Assembly (NCBI RefSeq): GCF_024124905.1
Contig: NZ_JAMXST010000003.1
Location: 124,001-188,000, forward strand
Direction: 5' to 3'
Source of the DNA: Cellulosimicrobium cellulans
GTDB taxonomy: Bacteria; Actinomycetota; Actinomycetes; Actinomycetales; Cellulomonadaceae
Length of the DNA stretch: 64,000 nt
Shown here one piece after another: positions 46,067 through 53,959 of the stretch; within the stretch, counting starts at the first letter, position 1; each line of letters begins with the position of its first letter. Position numbers and translations under genes: made by a program. The notes below the pieces were generated by a model that saw only the letters and a list, made by a program, of their open reading frames with translations, did not search any database and was not told where the DNA came from.

Positions 46067-46903
46067 GTGTGCCCGCGGCACCCGGACCGGGTGTCGTACG
46101 TGCGCTGCCAACGGTGCGGGCGCCCCGCGTGCCCCGAGTGCCAGCGCCCGGCCGCCGTCGGCGTGCAGTGCGTCGACTGCGTGCGCGACGCCGCCCGGCA
46201 GGCGCCGACGCAGCGCACCGCGCTCGGAGGCAAGGTCCGCGGGGGCCCGCCGGTCGTGACGTTCACGATCATCGGCCTGTGCGTGGTGAGCTGGATCCTG
46301 CAGCTCGTGATGGGCAGGGCATGGACCGAGATGTGGTGGTTCGCGCCTGTGGATGCTGAGGGGGAGGCCTATCGATTCCTCACCTCGGCATTCCTGCACT
46401 CGACGAGCCCCGTCCACATCCTCTTCAACATGTACGCCTTGTGGGTCACAGGTCCGTTCCTGGAGCAGATGCTGGGTCGCTGGCGTTTCGTCGCGCTCTA
46501 CGTGCTCTCGGCGATCGGCGGCTCGGTCGGCTATCTCCTGCTCGCCGGAGGCCCGCTGAACCCAATGTGGTGCCAAGCTGTCGTCGGCGCGTCGGGGGCT
46601 GTGTTCGGCCTGTTCGGCGCCATCCTCCTCGTCCTTCGGAGGACGGGGCGCAATGCGATGCAGATCATCGTGCTCATCGGCATCAACTTCGCGATCGGAC
46701 TCTATTTCCCAGGAATCGCCTGGCAGGCGCACCTCGGGGGTCTAGTCGTCGGTCTTGCCCTGGGTGCGGCGTACGCATACGCGCCCAAGGACCGGCGCGC
46801 GATCGTCTCCGGCGTCGCCACGATCGTCATGGCTGCCGTGCTCGCTGTAGCGGCATGGATCACGTACGCGAACGCGGGGCCGGTCTCCATCTGCTTCTCG
46901 TGA
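46067..46903 (+). CDS. Rhomboid family intramembrane serine protease with N-terminal zinc finger
   Basis: The product is 278 residues from GTG 46067, the first usual start codon. A Cys/His zinc-binding B-box-like segment (CPRHPDRVSYVRCQRCGRP, CPECQRP, CVDC) precedes six or more helices. The rhomboid residues are Asn121 (HILFNMYAL), catalytic Ser176 in GASG and His222 in AHLGG. Substrate unknown. Coding-like sequence extends upstream in frame to 45986, where ATC sits seven bases after GAGG; homologues usually have a longer Pro-rich N-terminus, so the true start may be that unusual codon. From about 46340 the third-position GC drops relative to the first part of the gene. Confidence 0.85.
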   Translation: MCPRHPDRVSYVRCQRCGRPACPECQRPAAVGVQCVDCVRDAARQAPTQRTALGGKVRGGPPVVTFTIIGLCVVSWILQLVMGRAWTEMWWFAPVDAEGEAYRFLTSAFLHSTSPVHILFNMYALWVTGPFLEQMLGRWRFVALYVLSAIGGSVGYLLLAGGPLNPMWCQAVVGASGAVFGLFGAILLVLRRTGRNAMQIIVLIGINFAIGLYFPGIAWQAHLGGLVVGLALGAAYAYAPKDRRAIVSGVATIVMAAVLAVAAWITYANAGPVSICFS

Positions 46904-46952
46904 CGCCGACTCCGTCTTCCAGCGATTCCACCGGGTTATCCCCAGGGTTACT

Positions 46953-46976
46953 CACAGGTGTGGAACTACACCTGTG
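46953..46976. terminator. Inverted repeat after rhomboid gene
   Basis: CACAGGTGT (46953-46961) pairs perfectly with 46968-46976 across 6 bases, about 50 bases after the stop. A GGTTATCCCCAGG motif, similar to a DnaA box, lies just before it. Terminator role is likely. Confidence 0.5.
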
Positions 46977-47059
46977 TCGTCGTGCTCTCGGGGAAGCCGG
47001 TCGCCGTCCGGGGCGCAGGAAACCGCCCGCGGCCCGGACGGCCGACGTCGTCGGGACGG

Positions 47060-47311
47060 CTACTTCCAGCGCGTGGTGAGCGCGAAGCCCGCGATGATGA
47101 ACGCGAAGCCGACGCCGAGGTTCCAGGCGCCCAGCGGCGGGATCGGAAGCTGCTTGGGCCCGCTGAGGTAGAACAGCACGATCCACGCCAGCCCGAGGAG
47201 CATCAGCCCGAGCATCGTGGGCACGAGCCAGCGCGGGTTGCCCGACTCGGGCTTGGGCACGCTCGGCGGGCGCTGCGGCTTGGGCTTCTTGCGCGACTTC
47301 GACTCGGGCAC
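47060..47311 (-). CDS. crgA: Cell division protein CrgA
   Basis: The product is 83 residues from GTG 47311. A Lys/Pro-rich N-terminus (PESKSRKKPKPQRPP) precedes two membrane helices with WLVPTMLGLMLLGLAWIVLFYL and LGVGFAFIIAGFALTTRWK. This is the CrgA pattern. CrgA helps recruit division proteins and tunes FtsZ-ring and peptidoglycan assembly at the septum. It diverges from the DUF881-sortase-pabA operon, as in many Actinobacteria near pknAB. Confidence 0.92.
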   Translation of the reverse strand: MPESKSRKKPKPQRPPSVPKPESGNPRWLVPTMLGLMLLGLAWIVLFYLSGPKQLPIPPLGAWNLGVGFAFIIAGFALTTRWK

Positions 47312-47630
47312 GAGGGTGGGCTCCTGTCCTGGTGGGGTCCGCTGCGGCGGCGTCGGGACGCACCGCGGGAGCGGACGCCTGCCGTCGTCGTGCAGGAACC
47401 GTGCATGGCTCGGGCGAAGGTCGTCGACGCGCCGCGGGGCTCCGTGAGAGCACGGGTCCGTCACGATCGTGGACGACGTTCGTCGACTAGCGTAGTGGGC
47501 GCACACAATAGGCAGGGACACCGCGCGCGGGCAACGGCCCGGTCGCGGCGACGACGACACGACAGACGCGCGGCCGAGACACGTCGGAGAGACGGTCGAC
47601 GCCCTCGTCCGCCCAGGAAGGAGACGGTCC
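47312..47630. other. Divergent promoter region crgA / DUF881 gene
   Basis: 319 bp with no gene. TAGCGT (47489-47494) reads as a -10-like hexamer on both strands (TACGCT... on the other), so the crgA and DUF881 promoters may overlap there. Nothing else recognised. Confidence 0.3.
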
Positions 47631-48407
47631 GTGAGCGGCACCGACCCCGCCTCCGCGACGCCGGACGAGCCCGCCGCGCCCCCGCGCTCGCGCCGGGTCC
47701 GGTCCGCCGTGACGGTCGCCCTCGTCCTCGCGCTCGCCGGCGTCATGTTCACCGCCAACGCGCGCCTCGCCCGAGGCGAGGACTCGCGTCACCCCGAGAA
47801 CCTCGCCCAGCTCGTCGACCGCGAGTCGGACCGCGTGGCGGACCTCTCGGCCCAGGTCGACGCGCTCACGGAGGAGATCGCGGGACTGTCGCAGACCGGC
47901 GACGCGCCGGCCGGCGTCGACCCCGACCTCGCGTCGCGCACCGCCGTCGCGGCGGGCACGACGCCGGTCAGCGGCACGGGCCTGACCGTCACGCTCGACG
48001 ACGCCCCGCCCGAGGGCAACTACCCGCCGCAGATCCGTCCGGACGACCTCGTCGTGCACCAGCAGGACATCCAGTCCGTCGTCAACGCCCTGTGGGCCGG
48101 CGGCGCGGAGGCGATGACGCTCCAGGGGCAGCGGGTGACCGCGACGTCGGCGTTCCGGTGCGCGGGCAACATCCTCCTGCTGCACGGACGCGTGTACTCG
48201 CCGCCCTACGTCGTGGAGGCCGTGGGCGACCCGGACGCGTTGCGCGACGCCCTGGAGCGCTCGCCGGGCGTCCAGGTGTACCAGGAGTACGTCGACGCGG
48301 TGAACCTGGGCTGGTCGGTCGAGGACACGTCCGACCTCGAGCTCCCCGGCTACGAGGGCGCGCTCGAGCTCCGCTACGCGCGCCCGTCCGACGCGGTGGC
48401 GTCGTGA
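47631..48407 (+). CDS. DUF881 family membrane-anchored protein
   Basis: The product is 258 residues from GTG 47631 (AAGGAG upstream). One N-terminal membrane helix (SAVTVALVLALAGVMFTANA), a coiled-coil stretch (ENLAQLVDRESDRVADLSAQVDALTEEI) and a globular extracytoplasmic domain with GTGLTVTLDDAP and VVNALWAGGAEAMTLQGQR are the DUF881 hallmarks. In Actinobacteria the family is linked to division or envelope genes, without a defined role. The stop overlaps the sortase start (GTGA). Confidence 0.85.
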   Translation: MSGTDPASATPDEPAAPPRSRRVRSAVTVALVLALAGVMFTANARLARGEDSRHPENLAQLVDRESDRVADLSAQVDALTEEIAGLSQTGDAPAGVDPDLASRTAVAAGTTPVSGTGLTVTLDDAPPEGNYPPQIRPDDLVVHQQDIQSVVNALWAGGAEAMTLQGQRVTATSAFRCAGNILLLHGRVYSPPYVVEAVGDPDALRDALERSPGVQVYQEYVDAVNLGWSVEDTSDLELPGYEGALELRYARPSDAVAS

Positions 48408-49183
48408 CGGCCACCACGTCCACGCCGGTGCGGCACGCGGGCCGCCGTGCCTCGGGGCGCGGCCCCGTGTCCACGGTCGTCGGCGTCGTCGGGGAGCTGC
48501 TCATCACGCTCGGCATCCTGCTGGGGCTCTACGTGGTGTGGCAGCTCTGGTGGACGGACGTGCAGGCCGACCGTGTGCAGGCGCAGGTCCTGGAGGAGAT
48601 GGACGCGCCCACGCCGGACGCCGGGGACGTCGCGACGGCCGTGCGCCGGGACGAGCCGCCGGTCATGGAGGCGCCCGCGCTGGGCGAGGTGTGGGGCACG
48701 CTCTACGTGCCGCGGTGGGACGGCAAGATGATGCCGATCGCGGAGGGGACGGACAAGCGCTCGATCCTCGACCAGGCGATGGCCGGGCACTACCCGGAGA
48801 CGGTCATGCCGGGCGCGGTCGGGAACTTCTCGGTCGCGGGGCACCGGCAGACGTACGGCAAGATCTTCCACGACGTGGAGGAGCTCGAGATCGGCGACCC
48901 GATCGTCGTGGAAGCCGGCGGGGTCTGGTACGTGTACCGCGTGGACCACATGCAGGCGGTGAAGCCGGACCAGGTGGAGGCCGTGGCGCCCGTCCCGTGG
49001 CAGCCCGGCGTCCAGCCGACGGAGCGGTACCTCACCCTGACGACGTGCCACCCGATCGGGCTGAACTCGCTCGTGGCGCGGTTCATCGTCAACGCGAAGC
49101 TGGACTACTGGATGCCCGTCGAGGACGGCACGCCGCCGGACCTCGTCGGCCAGACGGCTCCTGCCGCTGAAGGGAGCGCGTGA
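48404..49183 (+). CDS. srtE: Class E sortase
   Basis: The product is 259 residues. A membrane anchor lies at about 24-50, followed by the sortase barrel: catalytic His147 (SVAGHRQTYG), Cys215 (TLTTCHP) and Arg226. GHRQTYG and TTCHP, together with the actinobacterial neighbourhood with pabA and DUF881, indicate class E, which recognises LAxTG. The only such substrate in this window is the LATTG protein at 34542-36089. It links surface proteins to peptidoglycan outside the membrane. The end overlaps the next small gene (TGATG). Confidence 0.9.
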   Translation: MTATTSTPVRHAGRRASGRGPVSTVVGVVGELLITLGILLGLYVVWQLWWTDVQADRVQAQVLEEMDAPTPDAGDVATAVRRDEPPVMEAPALGEVWGTLYVPRWDGKMMPIAEGTDKRSILDQAMAGHYPETVMPGAVGNFSVAGHRQTYGKIFHDVEELEIGDPIVVEAGGVWYVYRVDHMQAVKPDQVEAVAPVPWQPGVQPTERYLTLTTCHPIGLNSLVARFIVNAKLDYWMPVEDGTPPDLVGQTAPAAEGSA

Positions 49184-49377
49184 TGTACGGGGCGCTGTGG
49201 CGCGTGCTGCCCGGGCCCGCGTGGGTCCGGGTGCTGATCCTGCTCGTCCTCGCGGCCGCCGTCGTGCTCGCGTGCTTCGAGTGGCTGTTCCCGATCGTGT
49301 CCGAGTACATGCCGTTCAACGACCCCAACATCCAGACCGACGCCGCCGGCGCAGTGTCCGTGGAGGCCCCGCGATGA
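49183..49377 (+). CDS. Small single-pass membrane protein
   Basis: The product is 64 residues from ATG 49183, eight bases after GAAGGGA. One long hydrophobic helix (WVRVLILLVLAAAVVLACFEWLF) with PGPAWVRV before it and an acidic C-terminus. Small proteins of this pattern sit between sortase E and pabA in many Actinobacteria; function unknown. Coupled to both neighbours by overlapping stop/start codons. Confidence 0.75.
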   Translation: MYGALWRVLPGPAWVRVLILLVLAAAVVLACFEWLFPIVSEYMPFNDPNIQTDAAGAVSVEAPR

Positions 49378-50033
49378 CCCACCCGACCCGCATCCTCGTC
49401 GTGGACAACTACGACTCGTTCGTCTACACGATCGTGGGCTACCTCGACCAGCTCGGCGCCCAGACCGTCGTCGTGCGCAACGACGCCGTGCCCGAGCCCG
49501 ACGCCGAGGGCCGGTTCCACGACGCCGACGGGACCGTCTTCGACGGCGTCCTCGTCTCGCCCGGGCCCGGGACGCCCAAGGAGGCCGGCCAGAGCGAGCA
49601 GGTCATCCGTGCGTGCGCGACCTCGCGCACGCCGATGCTCGGCGTGTGCCTCGGCCACCAGGCGCTCGCCGAGGTGTACGGCGCGACGGTCACGCACGCG
49701 CCCGAGCTCATGCACGGCAAGACGAGCCTCGTCGAGCACGAGGGCGAGGGCGTCCTCGCCGGGCTCCCCGACCCGTTCACCGCGACGCGCTACCACTCGC
49801 TCGCCGTCGTGAGCGACACGGTGCCCGCCGAGCTCGAGGTGACCGCCTCGACCGCCGGCGGCGTCATCATGGGCCTGCAGCACCGCGACCTGCCCCTGCA
49901 CGGCGTCCAGTTCCACCCGGAGTCCGTGCTCACCGAGGGCGGCCACCGCCTGCTCGCGAACTGGCTCGAGGCCTGCGGGCTCGACGGCGCCGTCGAGCGC
50001 TCGGCGGGCATGGCACCGCTGGTCCGCCAGTAG
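49374..50033 (+). CDS. pabA: Aminodeoxychorismate/anthranilate synthase glutaminase subunit
   Basis: The product is 219 residues. ILVVDNYDSFVYTIVGYL, SPGPGTP, the nucleophile Cys92 in GVCLGHQA and the HPESV dyad block mark the class I glutamine amidotransferase TrpG/PabA. It supplies ammonia for 4-amino-4-deoxychorismate (folate) or anthranilate (tryptophan); genome context cannot decide. The position after sortase E is typical of actinobacterial pabA. The start overlaps the preceding stop. Confidence 0.88.
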   Translation: MTHPTRILVVDNYDSFVYTIVGYLDQLGAQTVVVRNDAVPEPDAEGRFHDADGTVFDGVLVSPGPGTPKEAGQSEQVIRACATSRTPMLGVCLGHQALAEVYGATVTHAPELMHGKTSLVEHEGEGVLAGLPDPFTATRYHSLAVVSDTVPAELEVTASTAGGVIMGLQHRDLPLHGVQFHPESVLTEGGHRLLANWLEACGLDGAVERSAGMAPLVRQ

Positions 50034-50126
50034 ACCCGGGAGCCGACCCGTCCGCGGGCCACGGCACGGGCCCAGGACTCCGGCGCCGCTGGTCCCGGCT
50101 GCTGACCGCTCGTCCTCCGGACGACG

Positions 50127-50158
50127 ACGGGCCCCCACCTCGCGAGGTGGGGGCCCGT
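50127..50158. terminator. Perfect 32-bp palindromic terminator, pabA / pknB
   Basis: A perfect palindrome (core CGGGCCCCCACCTCG and its complement, 50128-50157) lies between the convergent pabA and pknB genes. Confidence 0.85.
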
Positions 50159-50183
50159 TCGTCATGCCGAGCCTGGCGGCGCG

Positions 50184-52247
50184 TCAGCCGTCGTTGTTCC
50201 CGCCGCCGCCTCCGCCGCCCCCACCGCCGGGGCCGCCGCCGTTGTCGCCACCGGTCGACGGGCCGGGGCCGGTCGAGACGATGAGCGAGACCTCGGTGCC
50301 GACGGGGACCTCAGCACCCCCTCGCGGGTCGGAGCCGATGACCGTGCCGGCGGGCCACTGGTCGGACTCCTGCGTCTGGCGGGTGCCCATGTTGAGCTCG
50401 GCGCCGTGCAGCGCCTCCTCTGCCTGCGCCTCGGTCATCCCGACGAGGTTGGACGGGACCGTCGTCGTCTCCGCGGCACGCGGGATCGCGACCTTGAGGG
50501 TCACGCGCGACCCCTGGGGCACGCTCCCGGCGTTGGGCTGCTGCGAGAGGACCTGGTTCTCGGCCTCGTCGGACTCCTCGTCGCTACGGTCGACCCCGAG
50601 ACCGAGGGCCTCGATCGTCGCCTTCGCGGCGTCGAACTGCTGACCGGTGACGTCAGGCAGGGTGACGAGCCCGCTCGACACGAACAGGTTGACCGTCGAC
50701 CCTGCGGGCACGGACTGGCCCGCGCCCGGGTCCGTCCGCGTCACGGACCCCTTCGCGACGTCCGGGGAGTCCTCCGTGGCGACGTCGCCGACGTTGAGAC
50801 CGTTGTCCGCGAGGTACTGCCGGGCCTCCTCCTGGGTCTTGCCCTTGAGGTCCTGCAGCGTGACGGCGTCCGGTCCGGCGGAGAAGAACGCCGTGACCGT
50901 CACGCCGAGCTCCTGGGTGGTGCCTCCCGCCGGGTCGGTCTTCGTGAACGTCCCCTCGGGCTCGGTCGACTCCTGGTCGATGGCCTGCGCGTACTCGAAG
51001 CCGGCGTCGGTGATCGCCTTCTCGGCCTCCTCGGGCGTGATCGGCGCCGAGAGCGTCGGGACCGTGCCCGTCGTCGGCTCCTCCTCGCCCTGGCTGTTGA
51101 TGACGAGCATCGTGATGATCGCCGCGAGGGCGAGCACGCCGATCGCGATGAGGGTCCACATGAGGCCCTTGCGGCTCTTGGGCTCCTCCTCGTCGTCCCC
51201 CGGGACCTCCTCGCCGGGTGGGACGGCCGGCGCCACGCTCGTCGCCCACGGGTTCGGGGCGGCCGCTGCGGGCGCCATGACCTGCGTCGCGGACTCGACC
51301 ATCGTCGGCTGGAGGTCGGCGGCCGCGGCGGCGGCACCGAGGCCCGCCGCGGCGGCGGCGACCCCGAGCGCAGGGGCCGTGATCGCCCCGCCGCGCACGG
51401 CGTTCTCGAGGTCGGCGCGGAACTCGGCCGCGTTCGAGTAGCGGGCCGTGCGGTCCTTGGCGAGCGCCTTGAGCGTGATGCGGTCCAGCACCTCGGGGAC
51501 GTCCGGCGCGACGGCGCTCGGCGTCGCCGGGGCCTCGCGCACGTGCTGGTAGGCCACCGCGACGGGCGAGTCGCCGATGAACGGCGGGCGGCCGGTGAGC
51601 AGCTCGTAGAGCAGGCAGCCGGTGGAGTACAGGTCGGAGCGCGCGTCGACCGTCTCGCCGCGCGCCTGCTCCGGCGAGAGGTACTGGGCGGTGCCGATGA
51701 CGGCCTGCGTCTGCGTCATCGTCGCGGCCGAGTCCGCCATCGCGCGGGCGATGCCGAAGTCCATGACCTTGACCGCGCCCGTGGGCGTGATCATGACGTT
51801 CGCGGGCTTGATGTCGCGGTGCACGATCCCGGCGTGGTGTGAGTACTCGAGCGCCGCGAGCACGCCCGCCGTGATCTCGACGGCCTCGTCGATGGGGACG
51901 GCCTGGCCGTCGCGCAGGATGTCGCGGACCGTGTGGCCCTCGACGTACTCCATGACGATGAACGGGACGTGCACCGAGTTGCCGGTGGCGTCCGCGTGGA
52001 CGTCCTCGCCCGTGTCGTACACCGCGACGATCGCCGGGTGGTTGAGGGACGCCGCGGCCTGGGCCTCGCGGCGGAAGCGCGCGAGGAAGGTGGGGTCGCG
52101 GGCGAGGTCGGACCGCAGGATCTTGATCGCGACCGTGCGACCGAGGCGGTTGTCGTGCCCGATGTGCACCTCGGCCATGCCACCACGGCCGATGAGCTCA
52201 CCGACCTGGTAGCGCCCGGCAAGCACTCGGGGAGCGTTGTCCACCAC
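50184..52247 (-). CDS. pknB: Ser/Thr protein kinase PknB with four PASTA domains
   Basis: The product is 687 residues. The kinase domain (about 11-280) has the Gly loop IGRGGMAEV, Lys42, HRDIKPAN (143-150) and DFG (163-165), with a Thr-rich activation loop. A membrane helix at about 358-380 leads to four extracellular PASTA repeats that bind peptidoglycan fragments, then a Gly/Asn-rich tail ([14 protein letters not shown]). It senses wall status and phosphorylates growth and division proteins. GTG 52247 has AAGGA eight bases upstream. It is the last gene of the operon that starts at fhaA, with pstP as its phosphatase. Confidence 0.95.
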   Translation of the reverse strand: MVDNAPRVLAGRYQVGELIGRGGMAEVHIGHDNRLGRTVAIKILRSDLARDPTFLARFRREAQAAASLNHPAIVAVYDTGEDVHADATGNSVHVPFIVMEYVEGHTVRDILRDGQAVPIDEAVEITAGVLAALEYSHHAGIVHRDIKPANVMITPTGAVKVMDFGIARAMADSAATMTQTQAVIGTAQYLSPEQARGETVDARSDLYSTGCLLYELLTGRPPFIGDSPVAVAYQHVREAPATPSAVAPDVPEVLDRITLKALAKDRTARYSNAAEFRADLENAVRGGAITAPALGVAAAAAGLGAAAAAADLQPTMVESATQVMAPAAAAPNPWATSVAPAVPPGEEVPGDDEEEPKSRKGLMWTLIAIGVLALAAIITMLVINSQGEEEPTTGTVPTLSAPITPEEAEKAITDAGFEYAQAIDQESTEPEGTFTKTDPAGGTTQELGVTVTAFFSAGPDAVTLQDLKGKTQEEARQYLADNGLNVGDVATEDSPDVAKGSVTRTDPGAGQSVPAGSTVNLFVSSGLVTLPDVTGQQFDAAKATIEALGLGVDRSDEESDEAENQVLSQQPNAGSVPQGSRVTLKVAIPRAAETTTVPSNLVGMTEAQAEEALHGAELNMGTRQTQESDQWPAGTVIGSDPRGGAEVPVGTEVSLIVSTGPGPSTGGDNGGGPGGGGGGGGGGNNDG

Positions 52248-52357
52248 TCATTCGTCCTTCGGTGTCGTCGGAGCCGCGGGCGCGTCCGCGCGCGGCACAT
52301 CTGGCGCAATCATCCCACTGGAGGGCGTCCGGGAAAGCCGGGAACACAACGATGTCG

Positions 52358-53959
52358 TCACGATGTCACCCGTCCGGAGGCGGCCGGGGAGCCCGGCGCG
52401 GCGTCGTCGGGGACCGTCCCGACGACGGCCGCGGGAGCCGCGTCGGCGTCGCCCCCGTCCCGGTCCCCGAGGGAGGCGATGGTGGCGATCACGAGCACGA
52501 GCAGGAGGCCGAGGAGGGCCACCAGGGGCCACGTCAGGCCGTTCGGGAGCCCGCCGAGGCGTCGCCCCGTCGTGGTGGACGTGCGGCGCCCGGAGGACGA
52601 CCGGGACGGGGCGGCCTGCGACTGCCGCCGGGCCTCGGCCCGCGTGGCCGGTGCCGGCGGCGGGGTGCTCGCGGCCGACCCGGAGCCCGGCCGCGTGCCG
52701 CCGCGAGCGGGCTGGGGGCGCCGCGACGAGCGGGTGCCGCCGTGCATCTCGCGGCGCGGCGGGTAGGCGCGGGGACCGGCCGGGTCGTCGCCCGCGGTCG
52801 TGGGGACGGGGCGCTCCCACGGCAGGGCGGGCCCGGGCGCGGGCGGCGTGTCGGACGGCGGAGCGGCCGCCCGCCCGACGGGCTCGGCGTCGCTCTCGGC
52901 GAGGTGGCCACCTGCGGGCTCGGTCGCGTGGGCGCCTGGTCGGGCCTCCGGGGCGATCCACGGCGTCGCGGGGTCGACCGGGTGCGGGTCGCGCACGGCG
53001 GCCGGGATGACGAGCGGCGTGATGACGGGCGCGGGGTCGGGCTCGGGTGCGCGGGGGGCGTCGTCCGCCGTCGTGCGGGCGCGCCGGCCGCGCCGGGTGT
53101 TGGCGGCGGCGCCGGCCCGGGCGGACCACGGGTCGGCCGCGAGGCGGGCCTGGATCTCCTCGAAGACGCGCGCGAGGGCGTCGGCCGGGTGCGGCCGGGC
53201 CAAAGGGTCCTTGGCGAGCATGACCATGACGAGCTCGGCGAGCTCCGGGTCGACCGACGACGGGAGCGGCGGCACGGGCTCGTTGACGTGCGCGACCGCG
53301 ATGTCGACCGGGGTGGACCCGGTGAACGGCCGGTTCCCGACGATCGACTCGTACGCCACGATGCCCAGCGCGTAGATGTCCGACGCCCCGGTGGCCGCCT
53401 GCCCGACGGCCTGCTCGGGCGAGAGGTACTGGGCCGTGCCCATCACCATGCCCGTCGCGGTCATGGGGACCTGGTTGGCCGCGAGCGAGACGCCGAAGTC
53501 GGTGATCTTCACGGTGCCGGAGCGGTCGATGAGGATGTTGCCCGGCTTGACGTCACGGTGCACGACGCCGGACAGGTGCGCGGCGTGCAGCGCGCGGGCG
53601 GTCTGCGCGAGGATCGGCAGGAGCCGCGCGGGCGGGAGCACGGGCTCGCGCTCCAGCAGGTCCGCCATGGGCTCGCCCACGACGAGCTCCATGACGAGGT
53701 ACCCGGAGCCGTTCGTCTCGCCGTAGTCGTACATCTGCGCGATGTTCGGGTGCGAGAGCGCGGCGCTGTTGCGGGCCTCGGTCCGCAGGCGGTTGAGGAA
53801 GTCCTCGTTGCCCGCGTACTCGGTCCGCAGGACCTTGACGGCCACCTCGCGCCCGAGCGCGTCGTCGGCCGCGACCCAGACCTCGCCCATGCCGCCGACG
53901 GCGATGCGCCGCACGAGGCGGTAGCGGTTGCCGAGCGTCAGCCCCCTCACGGGCTTCAT
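52358..53959 (-). CDS. pknA: Ser/Thr protein kinase (PknA-like)
   Basis: The product is 533 residues. The kinase domain has VGGMGEVW, Lys42, HRDVKPGN (134-141) and DFG (154-156). A long Pro/Ala/Arg-rich linker (about 290-470) leads to one helix near 475-497, with only a short outer tail and no PASTA. This is the PknA arrangement; in mycobacteria it controls growth and division with PknB. The ATG overlaps the pbpA stop (ATGA). 110 bases separate it from pknB. Confidence 0.92.
   Translation of the reverse strand: MKPVRGLTLGNRYRLVRRIAVGGMGEVWVAADDALGREVAVKVLRTEYAGNEDFLNRLRTEARNSAALSHPNIAQMYDYGETNGSGYLVMELVVGEPMADLLEREPVLPPARLLPILAQTARALHAAHLSGVVHRDVKPGNILIDRSGTVKITDFGVSLAANQVPMTATGMVMGTAQYLSPEQAVGQAATGASDIYALGIVAYESIVGNRPFTGSTPVDIAVAHVNEPVPPLPSSVDPELAELVMVMLAKDPLARPHPADALARVFEEIQARLAADPWSARAGAAANTRRGRRARTTADDAPRAPEPDPAPVITPLVIPAAVRDPHPVDPATPWIAPEARPGAHATEPAGGHLAESDAEPVGRAAAPPSDTPPAPGPALPWERPVPTTAGDDPAGPRAYPPRREMHGGTRSSRRPQPARGGTRPGSGSAASTPPPAPATRAEARRQSQAAPSRSSSGRRTSTTTGRRLGGLPNGLTWPLVALLGLLLVLVIATIASLGDRDGGDADAAPAAVVGTVPDDAAPGSPAASGRVTS

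Noticed and set aside
46930-46976. DnaA-box cluster after the rhomboid gene
   Set aside because: Only a GGTTATCCCCAGG near match is present; the symmetrical part fits a terminator better.
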